52,620 bases of DNA from an uncultured Faecalibacterium sp. (GTDB taxonomy: Bacteria; Bacillota; Clostridia; Oscillospirales; Ruminococcaceae), in the NCBI GenBank assembly GCA_934501115.1, contig CAKSTO010000007.1, positions 1 to 52,620 of the forward strand. Direction: 5' to 3'. Numbering within the stretch: position 1 is the stretch's first letter; every line of letters begins with the position of its first letter. Below, piece after piece: positions 16,698 through 23,102 of this stretch. The notes beneath the pieces were generated by a model, which did not search any database, was not told where the DNA came from, and saw only the letters and a list, made by a program, of their open reading frames with translations. The translations under genes were made by a program, and so were the position numbers.

Positions 16698-16830
16698 GGA
16701 AAACGACCTGCGCGCTGGAATTGGGCGAGGAGGATGTGATGCTCTCGGTCAATGGCCAGTATGTACACCGCATTCTGGACAACATCACTTCCAATCTGCT
16801 CAAGTATGCCGACCCTGCCGGTGACATTGC
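16698..16830 (+). pseudogene. Remnant of a sensor histidine kinase (ATPase N-box fragment)
   Basis: Read in the frame of 16697, the stretch right behind the second dctP encodes about 50 residues including YVHRILDNITSNLLKYADPA, the N-box region of a HATPase_c domain (compare the common VFDNILSN..KYA pattern). There is no upstream dimerisation/phosphoacceptor domain and no downstream G-boxes: after AGDI the similarity stops at a small hairpin. I therefore read it as the leftover of a deleted kinase gene that once followed dctP. The frame is still open, so decay is by deletion rather than stop codons. Confidence 0.6.
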
Positions 16831-16856
16831 GGCAGCCTTCTTTTGGCTGTCTGTTT
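16831..16856 (+). terminator. Weak terminator-like hairpin
   Basis: GGCAGCC / GGCTGTC with a 7-nt loop followed by TGTTTTCC; likely ends plus-strand transcription from the second dctP before the convergent membrane-protein gene. Confidence 0.4.
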
Positions 16857-16868
16857 TCCGGAAGGTGC

Positions 16869-17543
16869 TTAGCTGTTTTTGCCGTTCGCGGCTTTCATGG
16901 CGTTGTAGCCGATCAGCACAGTCCAGACGTAAGCACAGGTCTTGGGGATCATCAGCATACCGATCAGAGGGTTGATGTCTGCCCACAGTACCACCGGGAT
17001 ATAGAAGCCAAAGCTCAGCACGATGGTCAGCCACATCCAGCGGAAAGCCCTGTCGTTGTTTTCTTTGGCACTGCGGTAAAACAGTACGATGATCAGCAGC
17101 CCCAGAAGTGCAAAGGGAACATTGCGCAGGATGCCCCAGGCCAGAGGGGTATGGTTGGTCAGCCACTGGTTCTGCGGCATCATGCATAAAACGATGCGCA
17201 CGGCAGCCAGAGCATACACGGCAACGGTCAGGTTCTTCCGGTCTTCGATCTGATAGCGTTTGCGCCAGACGTAGTACAGCAGCACATAGAACACGGTCAT
17301 GGTCACAGAGGTGATCCACTTGCCCAGACCCAGCGGCACGGCGTAATGCTCCAGACCGGTGGTGCACAGCGCCAGAGCACGGGGCACCAGATGGAAGGAG
17401 TCGCCTGCGCCCAGCACTACGGCCATCAGGCCGAACAGGCGAAACTGAGCGTTATCCCCGCTGCCGCGGATCATGCGGACGCCAACGGTAAGGACAGTGA
17501 CCAGATAAAAAATGTCGAAAACGGTCTCAACGATTGCTCTCAT
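16869..17543 (-). CDS. Integral membrane protein of unknown function, TetR-linked
   Basis: A 224-residue membrane protein with six or seven predicted helices (for example VFDIFYLVTVLTVGVRM, FRLFGLMAVVLGAGDSFHLV, TSVTMTVFYVLLYYVW, VPFALLGLLIIVLFY, LTIVLSFGFYIPVVLW). I do not recognise the family. Acidic and histidine residues inside helices (GAGDSFHLVP) could form a functional site. Start ATG at 17543 follows AAAAGGAG. The gene lies downstream of the TetR regulator, in the same direction, with its own copy of the TetR operator, so it is the likely regulated target. Confidence 0.75.
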   Translation of the reverse strand: MRAIVETVFDIFYLVTVLTVGVRMIRGSGDNAQFRLFGLMAVVLGAGDSFHLVPRALALCTTGLEHYAVPLGLGKWITSVTMTVFYVLLYYVWRKRYQIEDRKNLTVAVYALAAVRIVLCMMPQNQWLTNHTPLAWGILRNVPFALLGLLIIVLFYRSAKENNDRAFRWMWLTIVLSFGFYIPVVLWADINPLIGMLMIPKTCAYVWTVLIGYNAMKAANGKNS

Positions 17544-17574
17544 AAGTTCTTGCTCCTTTTGTGATGGTTTGAGA

Positions 17575-17619
17575 TACTGCCCGGTCGCAATCCGGTGGAT
17601 CTCTGCCGGCCGGGCAGTA
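17575..17619 (-). promoter_or_regulatory. Perfect inverted repeat in the leader of the membrane-protein gene
   Basis: Ten-base arms TACTGCCCGG / CCGGGCAGTA with a 25-nt loop, 32 nt upstream of the start codon and 15 nt before the ribosome site. It lacks a U-run, so it is more likely an mRNA-stabilising or translation-control stem than a terminator. Confidence 0.55.
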
Positions 17620-17701
17620 TGGTTGTCATGCGCAGGCGGTGCCTCAGAAATGCAGCCTGCTGACGGCGGACTGCGGAGAGTCTGCCCCGCAGCATCCAAT
17701 C

Positions 17702-17714
17702 TGAACGTTGTTCA
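17702..17714. promoter_or_regulatory. TetR operator copy 2
   Basis: TGAACGTTGTTCA: arms TGAAC / GTTCA, differing at one base from the copy upstream of tetR at 18338-18350. It lies between the tetR terminator and the membrane-protein gene. No convincing -35/-10 pair could be read beside it. Confidence 0.6.
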
Positions 17715-17725
17715 CTTTTGGCCTG

Positions 17726-17754
17726 AAAAATTCCCACAAGGCTGTGGGATGATT
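17726..17754 (-). terminator. Terminator of the TetR gene
   Basis: Minus-strand stem TCCCACA / TGTGGGA with a 4-nt loop followed by ATTTTT, directly after the tetR stop. Confidence 0.85.
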
Positions 17755-17756
17755 TT

Positions 17757-18311
17757 TCAGGTCTCATAAATGGTTCTGCGGACGATCTCCAGCACTGCAG
17801 AGGGATCAAAATCCTGCTGCACCACCGCAGACAGCATCAGGGAGAACAGGATGCCCGCAAATTGTTCCGGGGTGAACTGCTCGGTAAAAGCACCCGGACG
17901 AATTTTGGCATCGCGGCGCAGCACGCTGCACAGGGCATCCAGAATATGCTGCCATGTCTGCCGCATCTGCTGTTTGCCATCGGCGGTATCCTGCCGCACA
18001 AAGCCAAGTGCATGATGGGTAAAAAAGCCGGGATACTGTTCGCAGCCGTATGCCAGCTGCTGATACATCCAGCGGATGCAGGACAGAGTATCCTCAAATA
18101 CCGCCGGGTCGTCCGGGCGGTGGAAGATGTCATTCCAGATGCTTTCCACTGCAGCGCTCACCAGCTCGGTCTTGGAGCCGAAGTAGTTGTAGATGCACCC
18201 CACGGATACCCCGCAGGCTGCTGCCACGGCACGGATGTTGACTGCCGCCCATCCGTTCTGCTGGATCAGCGTCCGGCTCGTTCTCAGGATATCTGCCTTG
18301 GACGTTGCCAT
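17757..18311 (-). CDS. TetR/AcrR-family transcriptional regulator
   Basis: A 184-residue repressor: N-terminal HTH at about residues 8-52 with AVAAACGVSVGCIYNYFGSKTEL, then an all-helical ligand-binding domain rich in aromatic residues (GCEQYPGFFTHHALGF). The start is taken as the ATG at 18311; a longer form from 18344 is possible because GGAGG sits 16 nt before 18311. A 13-bp palindrome covers its own start region and recurs before the membrane-protein gene, so autorepression plus control of that gene is inferred. The inducer is unknown. Confidence 0.9.
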   Translation of the reverse strand: MATSKADILRTSRTLIQQNGWAAVNIRAVAAACGVSVGCIYNYFGSKTELVSAAVESIWNDIFHRPDDPAVFEDTLSCIRWMYQQLAYGCEQYPGFFTHHALGFVRQDTADGKQQMRQTWQHILDALCSVLRRDAKIRPGAFTEQFTPEQFAGILFSLMLSAVVQQDFDPSAVLEIVRRTIYET

Positions 18312-18337
18312 CGGATTCGTGCGATCACCTCCCAAAA

Positions 18338-18350
18338 TGAACATTGTTCA
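18338..18350. promoter_or_regulatory. TetR operator copy 1
   Basis: Perfect palindrome TGAACATTGTTCA (arms TGAACA / TGTTCA) just downstream of the tetR -10 box, at the predicted transcription start; nearly identical to the site at 17702-17714. Confidence 0.7.
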
Positions 18351-18358
18351 CGATGCGT

Positions 18359-18387
18359 AGTATACCCCCGTGCCGGATATTTGTCAA
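18359..18387 (-). promoter_or_regulatory. tetR promoter
   Basis: Minus-strand TTGACA (18387-18382), 17-bp spacer, TATACT (18364-18359), followed at once by the operator palindrome. Confidence 0.88.
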
Positions 18388-18553
18388 GGGCAAAAAATAA
18401 ATTTCCGGGTTCGGATCTGCTCATAATTTCTCTAAAAAATCTGTGTCTTTTCCTAAGGATCATTCGGTATCATTCCAGACATTGGCGGGAGAAACGGCCT
18501 GCGCACGGCAGACGCACTGGATCGTCACGACCCTTTTGGGGAAAAAGAAAATT

Positions 18554-18575
18554 AGAAAAATCTGCAGATTTTTCT
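18554..18575. terminator. 22-bp perfect palindrome downstream of cls
   Basis: AT-rich perfect palindrome centred on CTGCAG, 42 nt past the cls stop, with TTTTCTTTTTC following on the minus strand. It may be the cls terminator or a protein site. The rest of the 305-bp gap from 18312 to 18616 holds the tetR promoter and operator and nothing else I can identify. Confidence 0.45.
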
Positions 18576-18616
18576 GAATCCCAAGGATGGAAATAAGGCT
18601 TCCGTTTCAAGTCGTC

Positions 18617-20155
18617 TTACAGCAGGGGACTGAGCAGTCTCAGCACACTGTCCAGCAGGGTGCCCGGGATGCTGGTTCGACAGTCCGACACCTGTACCTC
18701 CCGGCACTTTGGCAGGGTGGCCAGAACATCGTCCCGCAGGACGACGGCCTGACTGTTGTTTTGCAGCAAAACCCCGCACTCAAAGTGCAGGAACAGGCTG
18801 CGGTAGTCCATGTTGATGCTGCCTACCACAGCGGTGCGGTCATCACTGACCCAGCACTTGGAGTGCAGAAACCCCGGCGTGAACTCGTAGATGCGCACCC
18901 CCGCCTGCAAAAGCGGAAGATAGTACGACCGGCTCAGCCGGAACACCAGCTTTTTGTCCGGGATGCCCGGCAGGAACAGCCGCACATCTACACCGCGCTT
19001 GGCAGCATTTTTCAAAGCATCCAGCATCTCCTCGCCGATGGCAAGGTAGGGCGTGCATGCATAGACATACCGCTCTGCCTGTGCAAGAATGTTCAGATAG
19101 ACCGTTTCTGCCATGGGCTCCTCGTCCAGAGGGCTGTCTGCGTAGGGCTGCACGACGCCGTCGGTATCCCGCACGGCAGGGGCAGGCCGAAAAGGACTGT
19201 AATCAGTTTCGCTCGGGCGGAAGGCGTTCCAGAAGTTCAGGAACATCACGGTAAAATTCCACGCAGCATCGCCTTCTATCCGCAGAGCGGCGTCCTTCCA
19301 GTAGCCAAAACGAGGCTCGACGTTGATATACTCATCCGCCAGATTCACGCCGCCGGTGTAGGCTACGGTACCGTCAATGACAACGATCTTGCGGTGGTCA
19401 CGGTGGTTCATTGCCAGCGACAGCAGCGGCACGACAGGGTTGAAGGGAATGCACCGGATATGTGCCCGTTCCATCCGGATCACGAAGTCTGCGGGCAGAC
19501 CCAGCAGACTGCCGAAATCGTCGTAGATCAGCCGCACATCCACGCCCTGCGCGGCCTTGCGGCGAAGGATCTTCTCGATGCCGTTCCACATATATCCATG
19601 GCTCACGATGAAAAATTCCAGAAAGATGGTCTTTTCTGCTTTTTCCAGATCAGCCAGAAGCTGGGGGTACATCGCTTCGCCACAGTTGAAATATTGCGCG
19701 GCGGTGTTGTTCCATGCTGGGTAGGGGCCGTATTTTGCCACATAGCGGCTCTGCCCCATGACACGGGCGTCCAGACCGTCGGTCACGCCTGGGGTCTGAG
19801 CCAGATCTTTTTTGTGGGCGGTGTCCACGGCCTGCATTTTCAGGCGGAGACGGCGTGCGGGCCGCTTGTTGCCGAAAGCCAGATACAACGCTCCGCCCAG
19901 CAGCGGCAGAATACCGATGAGTGCGATCCAGCCGACCTTATAGGCACTGTTTTCGTCTTTGCGCACGAGGTACAGCACGATGACCACGCTCAGTGCGTTG
20001 AGCAGGCCGTTGATCCATACGCTGCCGGCGCCGATGGTTACGGCATAGCACGCCCATGCCAGCCACAGGAGCTGCAGTGCGACCAGCACCACCGTGACGG
20101 TAACTCGGTTGATGATCCGGCTGAAGAATCGGACGACAGGCGAGCGGAAAAACAC
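18617..20155 (-). CDS. cls: Cardiolipin synthase (phospholipase D family)
   Basis: A membrane enzyme of about 512 residues that condenses two phosphatidylglycerols to cardiolipin. Two or three N-terminal helices (LVALQLLWLAWACYAV, INGLLNALSVVIVLYLV, IALIGILPLLGGALYLAFG) are followed by two PLD catalytic motifs: HRDHRKIVVIDG and LHSKCWVSDDRTAVVGS, both HxK-x4-D complete. The start is a GTG: the one at 20155 has GAAAGGGG about 8 nt upstream, whereas the GTG at 20164 lies inside that site; both give the same frame. Single gene on the minus strand with its own promoter. Confidence 0.94.
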   Translation of the reverse strand: MFFRSPVVRFFSRIINRVTVTVVLVALQLLWLAWACYAVTIGAGSVWINGLLNALSVVIVLYLVRKDENSAYKVGWIALIGILPLLGGALYLAFGNKRPARRLRLKMQAVDTAHKKDLAQTPGVTDGLDARVMGQSRYVAKYGPYPAWNNTAAQYFNCGEAMYPQLLADLEKAEKTIFLEFFIVSHGYMWNGIEKILRRKAAQGVDVRLIYDDFGSLLGLPADFVIRMERAHIRCIPFNPVVPLLSLAMNHRDHRKIVVIDGTVAYTGGVNLADEYINVEPRFGYWKDAALRIEGDAAWNFTVMFLNFWNAFRPSETDYSPFRPAPAVRDTDGVVQPYADSPLDEEPMAETVYLNILAQAERYVYACTPYLAIGEEMLDALKNAAKRGVDVRLFLPGIPDKKLVFRLSRSYYLPLLQAGVRIYEFTPGFLHSKCWVSDDRTAVVGSINMDYRSLFLHFECGVLLQNNSQAVVLRDDVLATLPKCREVQVSDCRTSIPGTLLDSVLRLLSPLL

Positions 20156-20190
20156 GATCTCCACCCCTTTCTACTACTATAATATGTGTA

Positions 20191-20219
20191 AGTATAGCGC
20201 GGTTTTGCGTTCTTTGCAA
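20191..20219 (-). promoter_or_regulatory. cls promoter
   Basis: Minus-strand TTGCAA (20219-20214), 17-bp spacer, TATACT (20196-20191), about 36 nt before the GTG start. Confidence 0.7.
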
Positions 20220-20333
20220 GACAACAAGAGGCGGGAACCGCACTTTCCTCGCAAGGTTCTTGTGCAACTGCACCAAATAGAACGCTTAAATGATGCCGGG
20301 AAACGGTAAAATGCAAAAATTTACGTTTTCCTC

Positions 20334-20362
20334 TTGCCAAATGTCCCCAAACGCGCTATTCT
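20334..20362 (+). promoter_or_regulatory. Promoter of the amino-acid ABC transporter operon
   Basis: TTGCCA (20334-20339), 17-bp spacer, TATTCT (20357-20362). Confidence 0.65.
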
Positions 20363-20370
20363 ATAGTCAC

Positions 20371-20404
20371 GGTTTAACACTTTAGCATGATAAAATGCTA
20401 AACC
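20371..20404 (+). promoter_or_regulatory. Nested inverted repeat at the start of the ABC operon leader
   Basis: TTTAGCAT (20381-20388) / ATGCTAAA (20395-20402) with a 6-nt centre; GGTTTA at 20371 and TAAACC ending at 20404 form an outer, overlapping pair. It starts within about 12 nt of the predicted transcription start, so it may be a repressor operator or a leader hairpin. Confidence 0.5.
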
Positions 20405-20454
20405 AAGAGGGAGACCCGTTGGGGAACATTGAAACGATCGAGGAGGGACCTTTT

Positions 20455-21291
20455 ATGAAACGTCTGATCTCTGCATTACTGGCCGGTGCCATGGCGCTGA
20501 GCCTTGCCGCCTGCGGCGGTGCCGCATCCACTTCTGCAGTGGCATCTTCTGCTGCATCCGGCAGTGCTGCCGCGTCCGAGACCGCTGCCAGCGATCTGGA
20601 CTACATCAAGGAAAAGGGCAAGATGGTCATTGGCTACACCGTATATGAGCCCATGAATTACACCGACGCCGACGGCAATTTCACAGGCTTCGACACCGAA
20701 CTGGCAACAGCCGTGTGCGAAAAGCTGGGGGTTGAGCCGGAGTTCGTGGAGATCAACTGGGATACCAAGGTCGTGGAACTGGACGCCAAGAGCATCGACT
20801 GCATCTGGAACGGCATGACCCTGACCGATGACATCATGGCCAACACCGCCACCACCAAGGCCTACGCAAAGAATGCACAGGTCGTGGTCGTGAAGGATGG
20901 CACGGATTACACTTCTACCGCGGATCTGGTGGGTAAGACCGTAGTGGCTGAAGCCGGTTCTGCCGGTGAAGCTGCCATCGAAGGCGACGAGAATCTGGCA
21001 CAGGCCGATTACGTCTCCAAGAGTGTGCAGACCGACTGCCTGATGGAGGTTGCGGCAGGCACTGCAGATGCAGCTGTGCTGGATCTGACTCTGGCCAACG
21101 CCATGATCGGTGAGGGCACCGACTACGCCGGCCTGAAGATCGTGGACGAGCTGAACGCTGAGGAGTACGGCGTGGCCTTCCGCAAGGGCAGCGACGCTGC
21201 CGCTGCAGTGGACACGGCTTTCGACGAGCTGAAGGCTGACGGTACGATGCAGGCTCTGGCCGATCAGTACGATCTGGCTCTGGCCGACTGA
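20455..21291 (+). CDS. Amino-acid ABC transporter substrate-binding lipoprotein
   Basis: A 278-residue polar amino-acid binding protein with lipobox LSLAACGG and a Ser/Ala-rich linker (about 24-46). The SBP_bac_3 fold is shown by GYTVYEPMNYTDADGNFTGFDTELATAV, the ligand-contacting NGMTLTDD and the hinge region LVGKTVVAEAGSAGEAA. It captures an amino acid for the permease and ATPase encoded next. Start at 20455 follows GAGGAGGG. The gene is separated from its permease by a palindromic repeat carrying a terminator-like hairpin, which would favour excess of this protein. Confidence 0.93.
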   Translation: MKRLISALLAGAMALSLAACGGAASTSAVASSAASGSAAASETAASDLDYIKEKGKMVIGYTVYEPMNYTDADGNFTGFDTELATAVCEKLGVEPEFVEINWDTKVVELDAKSIDCIWNGMTLTDDIMANTATTKAYAKNAQVVVVKDGTDYTSTADLVGKTVVAEAGSAGEAAIEGDENLAQADYVSKSVQTDCLMEVAAGTADAAVLDLTLANAMIGEGTDYAGLKIVDELNAEEYGVAFRKGSDAAAAVDTAFDELKADGTMQALADQYDLALAD

Positions 21292-21310
21292 GTTTTATAA
21301 TAATGTAATT

Positions 21311-21426
21311 ACTCCTTCCGACATCGCTGCGCGATGCCACCTCCCTCGGTGAGGGAGGCTTTTTGTTGCCGATCAGCGTGAGGCTCCCTCATTGAGGGAG
21401 CTGTCACCGAAGGTGACGGAAGGAGT
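21311..21426 (+). repeat. Palindromic interspersed repeat inside the ABC operon (116 bp)
   Basis: Bounded by the inverted ends ACTCCTTCCG and CGGAAGGAGT. Inside are a stem CCTCCCTC / GAGGGAGG followed by CTTTTTG (21340-21364), GCTCCCTC / GAGGGAGC and GTCACC / GGTGAC. A related but diverged element lies at 36008-36130. The size, absence of coding and terminal inverted repeats suggest a small non-autonomous MITE/REP-like element; the first hairpin should act as a partial terminator in the operon direction. Confidence 0.75.
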
Positions 21427-21455
21427 TCAAAAAACGGATTGATGGGTGTGTTCTT

Positions 21456-22106
21456 GTGTCTGTGATTCTGGGGCGCCTTTCGGGCGCGTTTCTGCTCAAC
21501 TGCGAGCTGTTTGCTCTGACCCTGCTGTTTGCGCTGCCGCTGGGTCTGGTGGTGGCTTTTGGCTCCATGAGCCGCTGCAAGCCGCTGGCCGGTGCGGTCA
21601 AGACTTTTGTGTGGGTCATCCGCGGCACGCCGCTGATGCTGCAGATCATTGTGATCTATCTTGGCCCCGGGCTGCTGGGCATGGATAATCCGTGGCCTTC
21701 CGGTTCTGGTGGACGCATGGTGGCGGCGGTCGTGGCCTTTGCGATCAACTATGCCTGCTACTTCTCCGAGATCTACCGCGGCGGCATTGAGGCTGTGCCC
21801 AAAGGGCAGACGGAAGCGGGTCAGGTGCTGGGCATGACCAAAACGCAGATCTTCTTCAAGGTCACCCTGCTGCAGGTGGTCAAGCGCATCCTTGCCCCCA
21901 TGGGCAATGAGGTCATCACGCTGGTCAAGGATACCTCGCTGGCAAATACCATCGCCAACAAGGAGATCATCATGATGGCCAAGGAGTACAGCGCAAAGGG
22001 CTTGATCTGGCCGCTGTTCTCCACTGCCGTCTTCTTCCTCGTGTTTGTGGGTGCGCTGACCCTGCTGTTTGGCTGGGCTGAAAAGAAACTGGATTATTTC
22101 CGCTGA
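21456..22106 (+). CDS. Amino-acid ABC transporter permease
   Basis: A 216-residue inner membrane permease of the His/Glu/Gln family with about five helices. The EAA loop that docks the ATPase is EAVPKGQTEAGQVLGM; the N-terminal signature CELFALTLLFALPLGLVVA and the stretch VIRGTPLMLQIIVIYLGP are typical. The start is uncertain: GTG at 21456 or 21462, with no good ribosome site nearby and no in-frame ATG, because the repeat ends only 30 bp upstream. Second gene of the operon. Confidence 0.9.
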   Translation: MSVILGRLSGAFLLNCELFALTLLFALPLGLVVAFGSMSRCKPLAGAVKTFVWVIRGTPLMLQIIVIYLGPGLLGMDNPWPSGSGGRMVAAVVAFAINYACYFSEIYRGGIEAVPKGQTEAGQVLGMTKTQIFFKVTLLQVVKRILAPMGNEVITLVKDTSLANTIANKEIIMMAKEYSAKGLIWPLFSTAVFFLVFVGALTLLFGWAEKKLDYFR

Positions 22107-22127
22107 TGAAAGGGAGGAAACTGAATC

Positions 22128-22910
22128 ATGGCATTGCTTGAAGCCTCCGGCATCGGCAAAAATTTTGGAGAGACGAAAGTTCTCAGGGACATTTCTTTGA
22201 CGCTGGAACGGGGCGAGGCGCTGGCGATCATCGGCTCGTCCGGCTCTGGCAAGACCACCCTGCTGCGCTGCCTGAACTTTCTGGAGCGCCCGGACGCTGG
22301 CGTGATTCGAGTGAACGGTGAGACCATGTGGGACGCCGCTGACCCTGCCACCCAGCGGGAAAGCGAGGTGCGCAAAAAGCGGCTGCACTTTGGTCTGGTA
22401 TTCCAGAACTTCAACCTTTTTCCGCAGTACACCGCTCTGCAGAATGTGATGCTGGCCGGTGAGCTGCTGGCGAAGGAACGCCCGGACTACAAGGCGGATA
22501 AAAAGGCCATCCACGCTGAGCTGGAACAGCAGGCGAGGGAACTTCTGGCACAGATGGGGCTGTCTGAGCGTGCAAACCACTACCCGCACCAGCTTTCCGG
22601 CGGCCAGCAGCAGCGTGTAGCCATTGCGCGTGCACTGGCTCTGCACCCGGATATCCTCTGCTTTGACGAACCTACCAGTGCACTCGACCCGGAACTGACC
22701 GGCGAGGTGCTCAAAGTTCTGCGTGACCTTGCTGACCGCAAAACTACGATGATCATCGTCACCCACGAGATGCACTTCGCCCGCGATGTGGCCGACCGCA
22801 TCATGTTCATGGACGGCGGTGTCGTGGTGGAGGAGGGGCCTGCAAAGCAGCTCATCGAGAATCCGCAGGAGGAGCGTACCCGGCAGTTTCTGGCGCACTA
22901 TTCAGAATAA
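22128..22910 (+). CDS. Amino-acid ABC transporter ATP-binding protein
   Basis: A 260-residue GlnQ-type ATPase that powers the permease upstream. Walker A GSSGSGKTT at about 37-45, Q-loop LVFQNFNLFPQ, signature LSGGQQQRVAIARAL, Walker B ILCFDEPTSALD and H-loop VTHEMHFA are all intact. ATG preceded by AGGGAGGAA, 21 bp after the permease stop. Last gene of the operon. Confidence 0.95.
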   Translation: MALLEASGIGKNFGETKVLRDISLTLERGEALAIIGSSGSGKTTLLRCLNFLERPDAGVIRVNGETMWDAADPATQRESEVRKKRLHFGLVFQNFNLFPQYTALQNVMLAGELLAKERPDYKADKKAIHAELEQQARELLAQMGLSERANHYPHQLSGGQQQRVAIARALALHPDILCFDEPTSALDPELTGEVLKVLRDLADRKTTMIIVTHEMHFARDVADRIMFMDGGVVVEEGPAKQLIENPQEERTRQFLAHYSE

Positions 22911-22965
22911 GCAAAATCACCAATTCTTTCCGGAAAAAATCGGAAATGTTGATGCAATGCAAATC

Positions 22966-22994
22966 TTGTAAAATGCACCGTACTCCGCTATAAT
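22966..22994 (+). promoter_or_regulatory. Promoter of the MATE gene
   Basis: TTGTAA (22966-22971), 17-bp spacer, TATAAT (22989-22994). Confidence 0.7.
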
Positions 22995-23013
22995 ATCATT
23001 CACGAAGAATGCC

Positions 23014-23044
23014 AACGTCCTGTCCTTTCCGACAGGACGTTTTT
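23014..23044 (+). terminator. Terminator hairpin in the MATE leader (attenuator candidate)
   Basis: Eleven-bp stem AACGTCCTGTC / GACAGGACGTT with a 6-nt loop and a T5 run, located between the promoter at 22966-22994 and the MATE start at 23103. It may also stop read-through from the ABC operon; the position downstream of a good promoter suggests attenuation. Confidence 0.75.
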
Positions 23045-23102
23045 CACGGCAAAAATTACCGAAGTACACCTGTTTTCCTGTTTGTAGGAGGATCTTTACA
23101 GT

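Noticed and set aside
18587..20182. Plus-strand open frame of about 530 codons opposite cls
   Set aside because: Antisense shadow of cardiolipin synthase, which carries both HxKxxxxD motifs on the minus strand.
20165..20454. Gap before the ABC transporter considered as riboswitch or T-box
   Set aside because: Only two promoters and one short symmetric element are visible; no T-box sequence, specifier stem or conserved riboswitch core.
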